Assembly (NCBI GenBank): GCA_019912905.1
Contig: JAIOHO010000200.1
Coordinates: 1-6,191, forward strand
Reading direction: 5' to 3'
Origin: Anaerolineae bacterium
Lineage (GTDB): Bacteria; Chloroflexota; Anaerolineae; Aggregatilineales; Phototrophicaceae
Length of the DNA: 6,191 nt
Within the stretch, counting starts at the first letter, position 1. Every line of letters begins with the position of its first letter. Positions 1 to 5,873 of the stretch are shown here, in pieces. Under the pieces are notes generated by a model. It saw nothing but the letters and a program-made list of their open reading frames with translations, did not search any database and was not told the DNA's origin. A program made the position numbers and the translations under genes.

Positions 1-935
1 CGTTATCACGAAGTATCGCCTTCGTCATCCCGATCCTTTTAAACCTGTTTGTCGCCGGGATCGAAACGCAGGCGCAGGCAGTGGCGAACGGCAAAATTGC
101 CTTTGTTTCCAATCGCAGCGGACAGTTCCAGGTTTATACGATTGACCCCGACGGTTCCAATTTACGACAGCTCACCTTCAACAGCGGCAGCAACTGGCAC
201 CCTTCCTGGTCGGGCGATGGCCTGCAAATTGCTTTTGTGTCCGATTGGGCAAATGCCAAAAATGATATTTTCGTGATGGATGCGGATGGTTCGAATATCC
301 GGAATATCACCAACACACCTGAGGTGGCCGAACACGCGCCAGTCTGGTCTCCTGATGGCGAATACATCGCCTATCAGAGAGGCAGAACCGGTTCGGCAGT
401 CGGTTCAGAACTTTATGTGATGAATGCAGATGGAACCCATCAATCCAAAGTATTTGGTGAGGATTCCGAGACGAATATCCCGTCAGCCTGGTCGCCCGAT
501 AGCATCCGAATCGCCTTTGCGTCCAGCAGGGGTGATGAACCCAAACCGCTTTACCGCACCTTTTTTGCGTTTTATCAGATTCACCAGGATGGTACGGGCC
601 AGGAACCGCTTGGCTATGGCGGATTACGGTTAGCGCCCCCGGACTGGTCATCCGATGGCGATTACTTCCTGTATGGCGATGAATTCGGCATGGTGGTAAT
701 CGCGAAGATAGGAGCCGATCGGTCTGAGGATTTCATCTGGCTGCACCACCTGGGCACAAACAATGGGGACCCGCGCTGGTCCCCGGACGGTCAGCAAGTG
801 GTCTATCAGCATGATTGGAATATTTACGTAGGCCCTGTCGCCGAGGGTGAACCTTTGCAACTGACCCACTCCGAGTTTACCGTCAGCAATATCGAACCGG
901 ATTGGCAGCCCTTACCTCCATTCGAAGTGGACTGA
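1..935 (+). CDS. Secreted PD40/TolB-like beta-propeller protein, 5' partial
   Basis: The reading frame is open from base 3 to the TGA at 933-935, so 310 residues are visible and the true start lies left of the window. A GTG at 81 could be taken as a start, but the codons before it encode a hydrophobic segment (IAFVIPILLNLFVAGI) followed by ETQAQA. This is a signal peptide with an AQA-type cleavage site, so the mature protein begins near base 81. Counting from that GTG, PD40 repeats recur: WSGDG (43-47), WSPDG (89-93), WSPDS (137-141), WSSDG (189-193), WSPDG (233-237) and a closing PDWQP (273-277). They alternate with IAFVS-type strands and 'IFVMDADG' or 'LYVMNADG' strands, which fits about six blades. 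Such propellers usually bind partners outside the cytoplasm, and no catalytic residues are evident. No TolB N-terminal domain is seen, so this is not Tol-Pal TolB itself. GC content is visibly lower than in the downstream genes. Confidence 0.9.
   Translation, partial: LSRSIAFVIPILLNLFVAGIETQAQAVANGKIAFVSNRSGQFQVYTIDPDGSNLRQLTFNSGSNWHPSWSGDGLQIAFVSDWANAKNDIFVMDADGSNIRNITNTPEVAEHAPVWSPDGEYIAYQRGRTGSAVGSELYVMNADGTHQSKVFGEDSETNIPSAWSPDSIRIAFASSRGDEPKPLYRTFFAFYQIHQDGTGQEPLGYGGLRLAPPDWSSDGDYFLYGDEFGMVVIAKIGADRSEDFIWLHHLGTNNGDPRWSPDGQQVVYQHDWNIYVGPVAEGEPLQLTHSEFTVSNIEPDWQPLPPFEVD
3..80 (+). other. Signal peptide coding segment of the PD40 protein
   Basis: Translation in frame with the downstream gene gives an arginine near the start (LSRS), a hydrophobic core of about 16 residues and a polar ETQAQA end. 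This is a classical Sec signal peptide with a likely type I cleavage site after AQA. Cleavage would fall between bases 80 and 81. The initiating Met is outside the window. Confidence 0.75.
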
Positions 936-949
936 AGAAAGAAATCACG

Positions 950-2032
950 ATGGTCAAAGCACTCGTCACCGGCGGCACCGGGTTTGTCGGCTCCCACGTC
1001 GTCCGCACCCTGCTCGACGGCGGGCACACGGTTCGCGTACTGCACCGCACCACGTCGAAGCTCGATGCATTGGCCGGGCTGACCTACGAATCCGCCCTCG
1101 GCGATGTGCTGGAAGAAGAGGCGCTGCGGGCGGCCTGTACCGGGTGCGACTGGGTCTTTCACGTGGCGGCAGTGGCGGATTACTGGCAGGCCGACCAGAG
1201 CCACCTGTTTGCCATCAACGTCGAAGGCACGCGGCGGGTCCTGCGCGCGGCGCGCGAAGCCGGAGTCCGGCGGGTGATCTTCACCAGCAGTGCGGCGGCG
1301 GTCGGCTTCGGTGAGGATCGCCAGCCTGCCGACGAAACCATCGATTTTTCGCTCAGCCCACACGAATTCCCCTACGGCTACAGCAAACTCAAAGCCGAGG
1401 AGGTGGCGCGTTATGCCGTGCGCGAATACGGCCAGGACATCGTGACGGTCAACCCGGTCATCGTGCTGGGGCCGGGCGACCTGAATCTGATTTCCGGGCG
1501 CTTCATCACCGAAATGCAGCGCTTGCAGTGGACGATTCCGGTGTCCTCCGGCGGCATTGGCGTGGTCGATGTGCGTGATGTAGCCCGCTGGCATGTGCTC
1601 GCTGCCGAACGGGGGCGCACCGGAGAACGCTACATCCTCGGCACCGCCAACTACAGCCTGCGCGATTGGTATGCGCTGTGCGCGCAGGTGGTCGGCGTAG
1701 CCGCGCCTTTCCTGACCCTGCCGGATTTCGTGCTCCCCTACGCGGCTTCGACCATCGAAGCGCTGCAAAAAGCAGGCATTCAACTGCCGGTCGATGCCTC
1801 TCAGACGCGCCTGGGCAGCCGCAAAATCCATTTCGACTCCCACAAAACGCACCGCGAACTTGGCCCGCCGCAGTTCGACATGTACACCAGCCTGGAGGAT
1901 ACCTACACCTGGTATCGCGATCACGGCTACCTGCACGACGATGCGCTGGCCCGGTTTATCGCCGTCCTGGGGCGCTGGCTCGGCGTGCCCGGTTCGGACC
2001 CGAAACGCCGCCCTGCGCCGGAACACACCTGA
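950..2032 (+). CDS. NAD(P)-dependent epimerase/dehydratase, HpnA-like extended SDR
   Basis: The 360-residue product is a Rossmann-fold enzyme acting on a nucleotide-sugar or similar carbonyl substrate in the cytoplasm. The nucleotide-binding motif TGGTGFVG is at residues 7-14. Then come an acidic GDV (51-53), NVEGT (90-94), the active-site strand FTSSAAAVG (111-119, Ser113/Ser114) and the catalytic YxxxK as Y142-GYS-K146. The later DVRDVARWH plus GRTGERYILG (207-231) resembles the matching segment of hopanoid-associated sugar epimerase HpnA and dihydroflavonol-4-reductase-like proteins. At 360 residues it is slightly longer than these relatives, and it ends in a polar Pro/Arg-rich tail (349-360). 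The ATG at 950 is chosen because the glycine motif then sits at the usual distance from the N-terminus. A TTG 48 bases upstream would add 16 unrelated residues inside the previous gene. The stop-to-start gap of 14 bases suggests co-transcription with the propeller gene. No hopanoid genes are nearby, so the substrate is unknown. Confidence 0.9.
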   Translation: MVKALVTGGTGFVGSHVVRTLLDGGHTVRVLHRTTSKLDALAGLTYESALGDVLEEEALRAACTGCDWVFHVAAVADYWQADQSHLFAINVEGTRRVLRAAREAGVRRVIFTSSAAAVGFGEDRQPADETIDFSLSPHEFPYGYSKLKAEEVARYAVREYGQDIVTVNPVIVLGPGDLNLISGRFITEMQRLQWTIPVSSGGIGVVDVRDVARWHVLAAERGRTGERYILGTANYSLRDWYALCAQVVGVAAPFLTLPDFVLPYAASTIEALQKAGIQLPVDASQTRLGSRKIHFDSHKTHRELGPPQFDMYTSLEDTYTWYRDHGYLHDDALARFIAVLGRWLGVPGSDPKRRPAPEHT

Positions 2033-2039
2033 ACCCTGC

Positions 2040-2068
2040 TTGACAGCCGAACCGAACTCGCTTATTCT
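2040..2068 (+). promoter_or_regulatory. Putative sigma70-type promoter of the TfoX-like gene
   Basis: A perfect -35 TTGACA (2040-2045) is followed, after exactly 17 bases, by TATTCT (2063-2068), which matches four of six positions of TATAAT. Transcription would start near 2075, about 30 bases before the ATG at 2106. The call is by eye and depends on the organism using a standard housekeeping sigma factor. Confidence 0.5.
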
Positions 2069-2088
2069 GAAGTAGAATAAGTGTTCTA
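2061..2088. promoter_or_regulatory. Overlapping inverted repeats, candidate operator
   Basis: CTTATTCT (2061-2068) and AGAATAAG (2074-2081) form a perfect 8-base inverted repeat around a 5-base centre. The same AGAA also pairs with a later TTCT: TAGAA (2073-2077) and TTCTA (2084-2088) are inverted around 6 bases. The result is three half-sites, TTCT, AGAA and TTCT, centred about 9 to 10 bases apart, close to one helical turn. They cover the predicted -10 and start site. A repressor-binding operator is the simplest reading. As RNA this would be only a weak A/T-rich hairpin without a following T-run, so a terminator for the upstream gene is less likely. Confidence 0.45.
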
Positions 2089-2105
2089 TCGGGAGACAAA
2101 GGCTG

Positions 2106-2420
2106 ATGGAGTTCAATTCTGAGCACGAAGCAGCGATGCACGACATCATGCAGCATATTCCGGGGGCCGTACCCGGCAAGATGTTCGGCATGCCCTGCTA
2201 CAAAGTTAATGGCAAGCTGGCCGTTGGGCTGTTTGAGAACGGCATCGTCCTCAAGGTCGGCGAATCCAAAACGAACGAGCTGATCCAGAGCGGCAGCGCC
2301 GAACCCTTCGAGCCGATGGCGGGCCGCCGCTGGAAGGAGTGGGTGCTGCTGACTGGGGATTTCGACCAGCACCGGGACCTGTTCGAACTGGCCGTGGACG
2401 TCGCGCAGCGAGCCGGGTAA
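2106..2420 (+). CDS. Small TfoX N-terminal-domain-like protein
   Basis: The 104-residue protein is a single small domain. Residues 24-41 carry GKMFGMPCYKVNGKLAVG, followed by FENGIVLKVG (43-52) and PFEPMAGRRWKEWVLL (67-82). The MFG..C..V.GK.. strand, the 'LK' strand and the GR..KEWV block are typical of stand-alone TfoX_N-type proteins found widely in bacteria. The family is named after the competence regulator TfoX/Sxy, but stand-alone members have no established biochemical role, and no DNA-binding or catalytic residues can be pointed to here. The C-terminal TfoX domain is absent, so a competence function should not be assumed. The ATG at 2106 has GGGAG (2091-2095) and AAGG (2099-2102) upstream. 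The gene has its own promoter and operator-like repeats and appears monocistronic. Confidence 0.8.
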   Translation: MEFNSEHEAAMHDIMQHIPGAVPGKMFGMPCYKVNGKLAVGLFENGIVLKVGESKTNELIQSGSAEPFEPMAGRRWKEWVLLTGDFDQHRDLFELAVDVAQRAG

Positions 2421-2615
2421 TCCTCGAAACGTGGGATCAGAAGGTCGCGGTTTCCCAATCAGCGCGCAGCACGGCCTATACATTGACATCTTCAGGGACC
2501 TCACGCGGTATCCAACACCGGAATAATCCTTATCGCATATCCCCAGTCCCATCCACAGCCGTTCCAATTGTGAGTATAATTTAATCGGACGCCCGATGGA
2601 TACAGGAAGTTTGCC
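2421..2615. other. Intergenic region with a downstream promoter
   Basis: This 195-base gap lies between the TfoX-like and TIR-like genes. I see no convincing small gene and no terminator with a T-run after the TfoX-like stop. The right end holds the promoter and ribosome-binding site of the TIR-like gene. The left and middle parts show nothing I can assign. Confidence 0.6.
2552..2580 (+). promoter_or_regulatory. Putative strong promoter of the TIR-like gene
   Basis: A perfect TATAAT (2575-2580) lies 17 bases downstream of TCCACA (2552-2557), a four-of-six match to TTGACA. Transcription would start near 2587, giving a leader of about 29 bases. This is the best -10 element in the window. It probably drives both the TIR-like gene and the 628-residue gene behind it. 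Confidence 0.6.
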
Positions 2616-2618
2616 TTG
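2604..2618 (+). promoter_or_regulatory. Ribosome-binding site fixing a TTG start
   Basis: AGGAAG (2604-2609) lies six bases before the TTG at 2616. The only nearby ATG (2596) is out of frame and would precede the Shine-Dalgarno sequence. This supports TTG as the real initiation codon and gives a full N-terminus ahead of the first zinc-binding cysteine. Confidence 0.65.
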
Positions 2619-3233
2619 AACAATCCCGAACACTACGCCGACGAAGACGACGATCTCATCCTCGAAGCGTACTGCGTGCGCTGCAAAGACACCATCGAAG
2701 TCGAACATCCGCAGGCCGTCTGGACGCGGCGCGGGATGCCTGCCACACGCGGCGAATGCCCGGACTGCGGCGGCACTGTCTTTCGCATGGGCTGGACGGC
2801 GCTGCACGACTCGCTGAAGCGTCCGGATGCGGTCCAGGTTGGCAGCGGCAGTCGCGCGCGGCTGGCCCGCGATACGGCCTACGTCGCCTTTGCCGAAGCC
2901 GATGAAGCCGTCGCCCAGGCCATCGCCGCCGATCTCGAAAAAAGCGGCATCGCCAGTTGGCTGCACGAGGAGGATAGCGGCGGGGTCCGCTGGGCTGGCG
3001 GGGTACATCCGGCGCTGGCTGAATGTGGCAGCCTGGTGATCCTGCTGTCTCCTGCGGCACTGCGCTCGGAGGCAATTCAGGCAGCCTGGCAGTTCTTCAG
3101 GGACAAACGCAAGCCGGTCCTGATCGCCCAGGTTGCCCCCGCCGAGCCGCCGGATGCGATCCGCCGCAGCCCCCGTTTCGACTTTGGCGACAACTACAAG
3201 ACCGCCCTGCGCCAGCTCGTCCAGGCGCTGTGA
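2616..3233 (+). CDS. DUF5679-type zinc ribbon fused to a TIR-like domain
   Basis: The 205-residue soluble protein has two parts. Residues 17-60 form a zinc ribbon with CxxC at C20/C23 and C48/C51 and the surrounding pattern AYCVRCK, TRGECPDCGG and VFRMG, as in DUF5679 domains. After a short linker, residues 88-205 resemble a TIR_2 domain. They show a first strand AYVAFAEAD (88-96), a helix, GIASWLHEED (111-120), LVILLSP (140-146), S151, KPVLIAQV (166-173) and a terminal helix after FDFGDNY. TIR domains either act as NAD-cleaving enzymes or as signalling adaptors. The catalytic glutamate normally sits in a 'WxxE' position after the conserved Ser of the fourth helix. Here that stretch reads SEAIQAAWQFF (151-161), with Ala where Glu is expected. 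The initial FISYS-type loop is also AFAEA. A non-catalytic, protein-binding role is therefore likely. TTG start, see the RBS entry. Confidence 0.75.
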   Translation: MNNPEHYADEDDDLILEAYCVRCKDTIEVEHPQAVWTRRGMPATRGECPDCGGTVFRMGWTALHDSLKRPDAVQVGSGSRARLARDTAYVAFAEADEAVAQAIAADLEKSGIASWLHEEDSGGVRWAGGVHPALAECGSLVILLSPAALRSEAIQAAWQFFRDKRKPVLIAQVAPAEPPDAIRRSPRFDFGDNYKTALRQLVQAL

Positions 3234-3284
3234 CGGCAGCGTAGGCTTGCATCCTCACGGCATCCGATTGTCCCTCTTTTGAAC

Positions 3285-3299
3285 AGGAACGCATTCATG
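3285..3299 (+). promoter_or_regulatory. Ribosome-binding site for the 628-residue protein
   Basis: AGGAA (3285-3289) precedes the ATG at 3297 by seven bases. The in-frame TTG at 3279 lies upstream of this site and has no Shine-Dalgarno sequence of its own, so the ATG is preferred. Confidence 0.7.
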
Positions 3300-5183
3300 G
3301 AAAACACGTATCACGCAGAACCCGAAGGGACTTATGAAACCAGGCGGCAGGAATATCTCGAATACTGCGCCGCACAGCCCCCGGCCAGCCGAATGAGCCG
3401 CTTTATCCGGACCAGCTTTTTCAGCCAGATTGCCCGGCTCGAACTCGGTCGTGACCCGGTCGATGAAGCGCCGTTCCGCGATGCCATCGCTTTTGTCGAT
3501 TCGCGCCAGGACTGCTGTGACTTCAGCGTCGGCGGCCTGCTGCGCGTCCTCTACCGCTATCCCAACAGCCCGCTGATCTCGCCGGAACTGATCGCCGACA
3601 TCGAAGCCTGCATCCTGCGCTTCAAGTTCTGGTGGGATGAACCCCAGGGCGACAACCACCGCTGTTACTGGACCGAGAATCACCAGATCATCTTCCACGC
3701 CGACGAACTGCTGGCCGGGCAGTTGTTTGCCAGCCACACCTTTCATAATTCAGAGCGCGACGGCCATTATCACATCGAACATGCCCTGCATCTGATTCGC
3801 CGCTGGTTCGACTTCCGCGCGCGCTTCGGCTTCAGCGAGTGGCTGTCGAACTGTTATTTTGAGGAAGACCTGCTGGCGCTGGTCAACCTGCACGACTTTG
3901 CCCAGCAGCCGGACATCCGCCACCTCGCCAAACAGACCATCGACCTGCTGATGTTCGAAATGGCGCTGCACACCTATCGCGGCATTATGGGCAGCACACA
4001 CGGACGCACGTATCCCCGTCTGATCAAGGGCGCGCGCCACGAAGACGCCACCAACACCGCCCGGCTGATGTTCGGCATGGGCCTCTACAACAACCCCGCC
4101 GTCCTGGGCACGGTGCCGCTGGCGACCAGTTCCTATCGCTGTCCGCCCGTCTTCGAGCGCATCGCCGCTGACCTCGACACCCCGCGCCTGTTCAAGGAGC
4201 ATCACAGCCTGGACATTGCCGACGCGCCGCAGTATGGCCTGGCCTACGACGACCTGATGGATGGGCACCTGTTCTGGAGCATTCAGGATTACACGCACGA
4301 GCGCATCTACGACCTGGCGCAGGAAACCCGCCAGAAGTTCGGCATCATGCTCTATGAGGACTACCAGACGCGCTACGATCAGGTCCTGAAGTGGCAGGAG
4401 CAGGAATATGGCCGCGTCATCGACCCGAACATCGACTGTCACGGCATGACCGCAGTGGACATCCAGACCTACCGGACGGCAGACTATATGCTCAGCTGCG
4501 CGCAGGATTACCGGGCGGGCAAGCCCGGCTACCAGCAGCATCCCTGGCAGGCCACCCTGGGCGTCGATGCGGTCGTATTCACCAATCATCCCGGCTCAGA
4601 TGATGAAATCGCGCGCCCGAATTACTGGGCCGGAAATGGCATTCTGCCGCGCGCCGTCCAGCATCAACACGTCCTGATCTGCCTCCACCACGTCCCGGCG
4701 GACGATGCCTTCCCGTTCAGCCATGCCTATTTCCCGCGCGAAGCCTTCGATGACGTGATGGAAGCCGATCACTGGGTCTGCGCGCGCAAAGGGGATGGAT
4801 ACATCGCCCTGTATTCGCAGACGGCCTGCCACTGGCGCGCCGACGAAAACGGCAAAGCGATCGAACTGCGAGCGGCTGCGCCGGATAACATCTGGGTGGT
4901 GGAGATGGGGGATTCGTCACAGTGGCCGGATTTCGCCACGTTCGTTCAGACCGTCACGGCGGCATCTCTGGAATGCACCGGCCTGGATGTGCGCTACCAG
5001 TCGCCGACGCTGGGTTGGGTGGAATTCGGCTGGCAGGGGCCGCTGCGGGTCGCCGGGGCGGTCATCCCCCTGCATGACTATCCGCGCTTCGACAATCCCT
5101 ACTGCCAGGCGGAATTTGGCGTCAAGCACTACACCATCCAGCAGGGCGGGGAGACGATTAAACTCGATTTCCAGGTTGAGTAA
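3297..5183 (+). CDS. Uncharacterised 628-residue protein, possible alpha/alpha-barrel plus beta-sandwich
   Basis: I cannot assign a named function. Counting from the ATG at 3297, the first ~350 residues are helix-rich with conserved-looking aromatic and acidic blocks: CDFSVGGLLR (74-83), YWTENHQIIFHADELLAGQ (124-142), FSEWLSNCYFEEDLLALVNL (179-198) and GSTHGRTYPR (232-241). The segment from about 450 to the end is strand-rich (HAYFP 476-480; GDGYIALYSQ 499-508; LGWVEFGW 572-579). A helical toroid followed by a beta-sandwich is the architecture of heparinase, alginate-lyase and chondroitinase-type enzymes. The ENH (127-129) with a later HGRTY could mimic their Asn-His/Tyr catalytic set; this is inference only. 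There is no signal peptide or membrane segment, so it should be cytoplasmic, which is odd for a polysaccharide lyase. It follows the TIR-like gene by 63 bases with no visible promoter between, and ends at a strong terminator. Confidence 0.8.
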   Translation: MENTYHAEPEGTYETRRQEYLEYCAAQPPASRMSRFIRTSFFSQIARLELGRDPVDEAPFRDAIAFVDSRQDCCDFSVGGLLRVLYRYPNSPLISPELIADIEACILRFKFWWDEPQGDNHRCYWTENHQIIFHADELLAGQLFASHTFHNSERDGHYHIEHALHLIRRWFDFRARFGFSEWLSNCYFEEDLLALVNLHDFAQQPDIRHLAKQTIDLLMFEMALHTYRGIMGSTHGRTYPRLIKGARHEDATNTARLMFGMGLYNNPAVLGTVPLATSSYRCPPVFERIAADLDTPRLFKEHHSLDIADAPQYGLAYDDLMDGHLFWSIQDYTHERIYDLAQETRQKFGIMLYEDYQTRYDQVLKWQEQEYGRVIDPNIDCHGMTAVDIQTYRTADYMLSCAQDYRAGKPGYQQHPWQATLGVDAVVFTNHPGSDDEIARPNYWAGNGILPRAVQHQHVLICLHHVPADDAFPFSHAYFPREAFDDVMEADHWVCARKGDGYIALYSQTACHWRADENGKAIELRAAAPDNIWVVEMGDSSQWPDFATFVQTVTAASLECTGLDVRYQSPTLGWVEFGWQGPLRVAGAVIPLHDYPRFDNPYCQAEFGVKHYTIQQGGETIKLDFQVE

Positions 5184-5214
5184 CTGCAATTACCTTCAAT
5201 TGAACAGATGCCGG

Positions 5215-5244
5215 AGCGGTCCTACGGGGCCGCTTTGTTTTATT
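5215..5244 (+). terminator. Intrinsic terminator with a TACG tetraloop
   Basis: AGCGGTCC (5215-5222) pairs with GGGCCGCT (5227-5234) through one G-T wobble, leaving the loop TACG, a member of the very stable UNCG class. TTTGTTTTATT follows directly. The site is 31 bases after the stop of the 628-residue gene. The T-tract exists only on the plus-strand side, so it should terminate that transcript. The convergent lipoprotein transcript would meet the hairpin 20 bases after its stop but no T-tract. Confidence 0.85.
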
Positions 5245-5254
5245 GGCTGATCTT

Positions 5255-5779
5255 TCACGACGCCGGGGCGATGTGGAGGTCGATGGCATACCCGGCCACC
5301 CCGTCCAGCGCCAGCCACAGCGGGCGGACGAGTTCATAATCGCAGCTGCCCTCGGTGATGAACTGGACGGTGATCGTCACCTGCTGTGTGGCCTCATCGC
5401 GCGTGACCGACTGAATCTCGTGGCGGGCGGTACAGCCGATCCCCGTGCTCCAGCCACCAGCCAGGATGCGCCCGCTGCTGAAATCGAACGGGGTGCGCTC
5501 GACCGGATGGCGGCACAGGTGGCTCTCGTCCGCCAGGTCATAAAAGTGGATGTACGCCGCCGTGTCGCGCAGGACAAACACCTGCCCAGCCGCATCGAAG
5601 GCCGCTTCGAAGCAGATGCCGCGCATCACGTCGGACACATCTTCCACGAATTCGGCAGGGGCAGCGGCAGTTGGAGTCGCGGTCGGTTCGGCCATCTCCG
5701 GCAGCAGCGGGACCGCTTCACCGCTGAGCGTGCAGCCCGCCAGAATCAGCCCACAAATCGCCAGCCGGACACCATACAC
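5255..5779 (-). CDS. Putative lipoprotein of unknown function
   Basis: The 174-residue protein starts at a GTG (5779-5777). An in-frame TGA lies two codons upstream, so a longer form is excluded. The N-terminus MYGVRLAICGLILAGC is a short lipoprotein signal with a lipobox LAGC, predicting lipid attachment at Cys16 and anchoring on the outer face of a membrane. Residues 24-43 are a Pro/Thr/Ala-rich linker. The globular part (about 44-174) has four cysteines (56, 89, 116, 146) that could form two disulfides, and alternating strands including QVTITVQF (132-139). The RILAGGWS (104-111) followed by a strand pair and 'VRPLW' faintly recalls PrcB-type C-terminal domains, but I would not name it on that basis. 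AAAGGTG lies eight bases before the GTG. It is convergent with the 628-residue gene and divergent from the metallophosphoesterase gene. Confidence 0.75.
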   Translation of the reverse strand: MYGVRLAICGLILAGCTLSGEAVPLLPEMAEPTATPTAAAPAEFVEDVSDVMRGICFEAAFDAAGQVFVLRDTAAYIHFYDLADESHLCRHPVERTPFDFSSGRILAGGWSTGIGCTARHEIQSVTRDEATQQVTITVQFITEGSCDYELVRPLWLALDGVAGYAIDLHIAPAS

Positions 5780-5803
5780 TTTTCACGCACCTTTCACGGG
5801 GAT

Positions 5804-5809
5804 TTTATA
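5804..5809 (-). promoter_or_regulatory. Putative -10 element for the lipoprotein gene
   Basis: Read on the minus strand this is TATAAA, a five-of-six match to the -10 consensus, about 24 bases before the GTG start. I find no good -35 at 16-18 bases upstream, so an activator or a different sigma factor may be involved, or the call may be wrong. Confidence 0.4.
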
Positions 5810-5863
5810 GAATTTCGACGAAAGCAACTCGCCTGCGCCTGCAAAGCATGGTAAGATGCAGAC

Positions 5864-5873
5864 AGTTCGAACT
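5864..5873. promoter_or_regulatory. 10-base perfect palindrome, possible operator
   Basis: AGTTCGAACT is a perfect palindrome in the 124-base region between the divergent lipoprotein and metallophosphoesterase genes, 31 bases before the latter's ATG. Its location suits a regulator-binding site. A palindrome this short can also occur by chance. Confidence 0.3.

Noticed and set aside
68..79. A 12-base sequence whose reverse complement recurs at 5831-5842
   Set aside because: It is a simple GC-rich CAGGC-type repeat, one copy is inside a signal-peptide coding region, and 12 bases of low complexity can match by chance. No flanking similarity.
81..83. GTG at 81 as the start of the propeller protein
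   Set aside because: The in-frame codons upstream encode a convincing signal peptide and the frame is open to the window edge, so the GTG is an internal Val codon at the mature N-terminus.
824..2191. A 455-codon open frame on the minus strand
   Set aside because: It is antisense to the epimerase, which has intact SDR motifs in its own frame. The minus-strand translation shows no recognisable motif, is rich in Arg/His/Gly and has no credible start context. Long antisense frames are common opposite GC-rich genes.
2483..2488. TTGACA as a -35 for the TIR-like gene
   Set aside because: No acceptable -10 lies 16-18 bases downstream; the nearest TAT-containing hexamers are poor matches. The TATAAT at 2575 with its own -35 is much better.
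2564..2572. CAATTGTGAG-like sequence resembling part of the lac operator
   Set aside because: Only one half resembles it, there is no symmetric partner, and no LacI-family or lactose gene is present. Likely chance overlap with the promoter.
1956..3008. A 350-codon open frame on the minus strand
   Set aside because: It spans the TfoX-like gene, an intergenic region and half the TIR-like gene in antisense, all of which have better plus-strand support. No domain is recognisable.
3279..3281. TTG at 3279 as the start of the 628-residue protein
   Set aside because: It has no Shine-Dalgarno site, whereas the ATG at 3297 has AGGAA at the right spacing.
3750..4589. A 279-codon open frame on the minus strand
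   Set aside because: It lies entirely opposite the 628-residue gene. Its Val/Ala/Gly/Arg-rich translation is typical of an antisense shadow.
5243..5854. A 203-codon open frame on the plus strand opposite the lipoprotein
   Set aside because: It overlaps the terminator's T-tract and the full lipoprotein gene. The minus-strand frame has a signal peptide and lipobox, whereas this one shows no domain.
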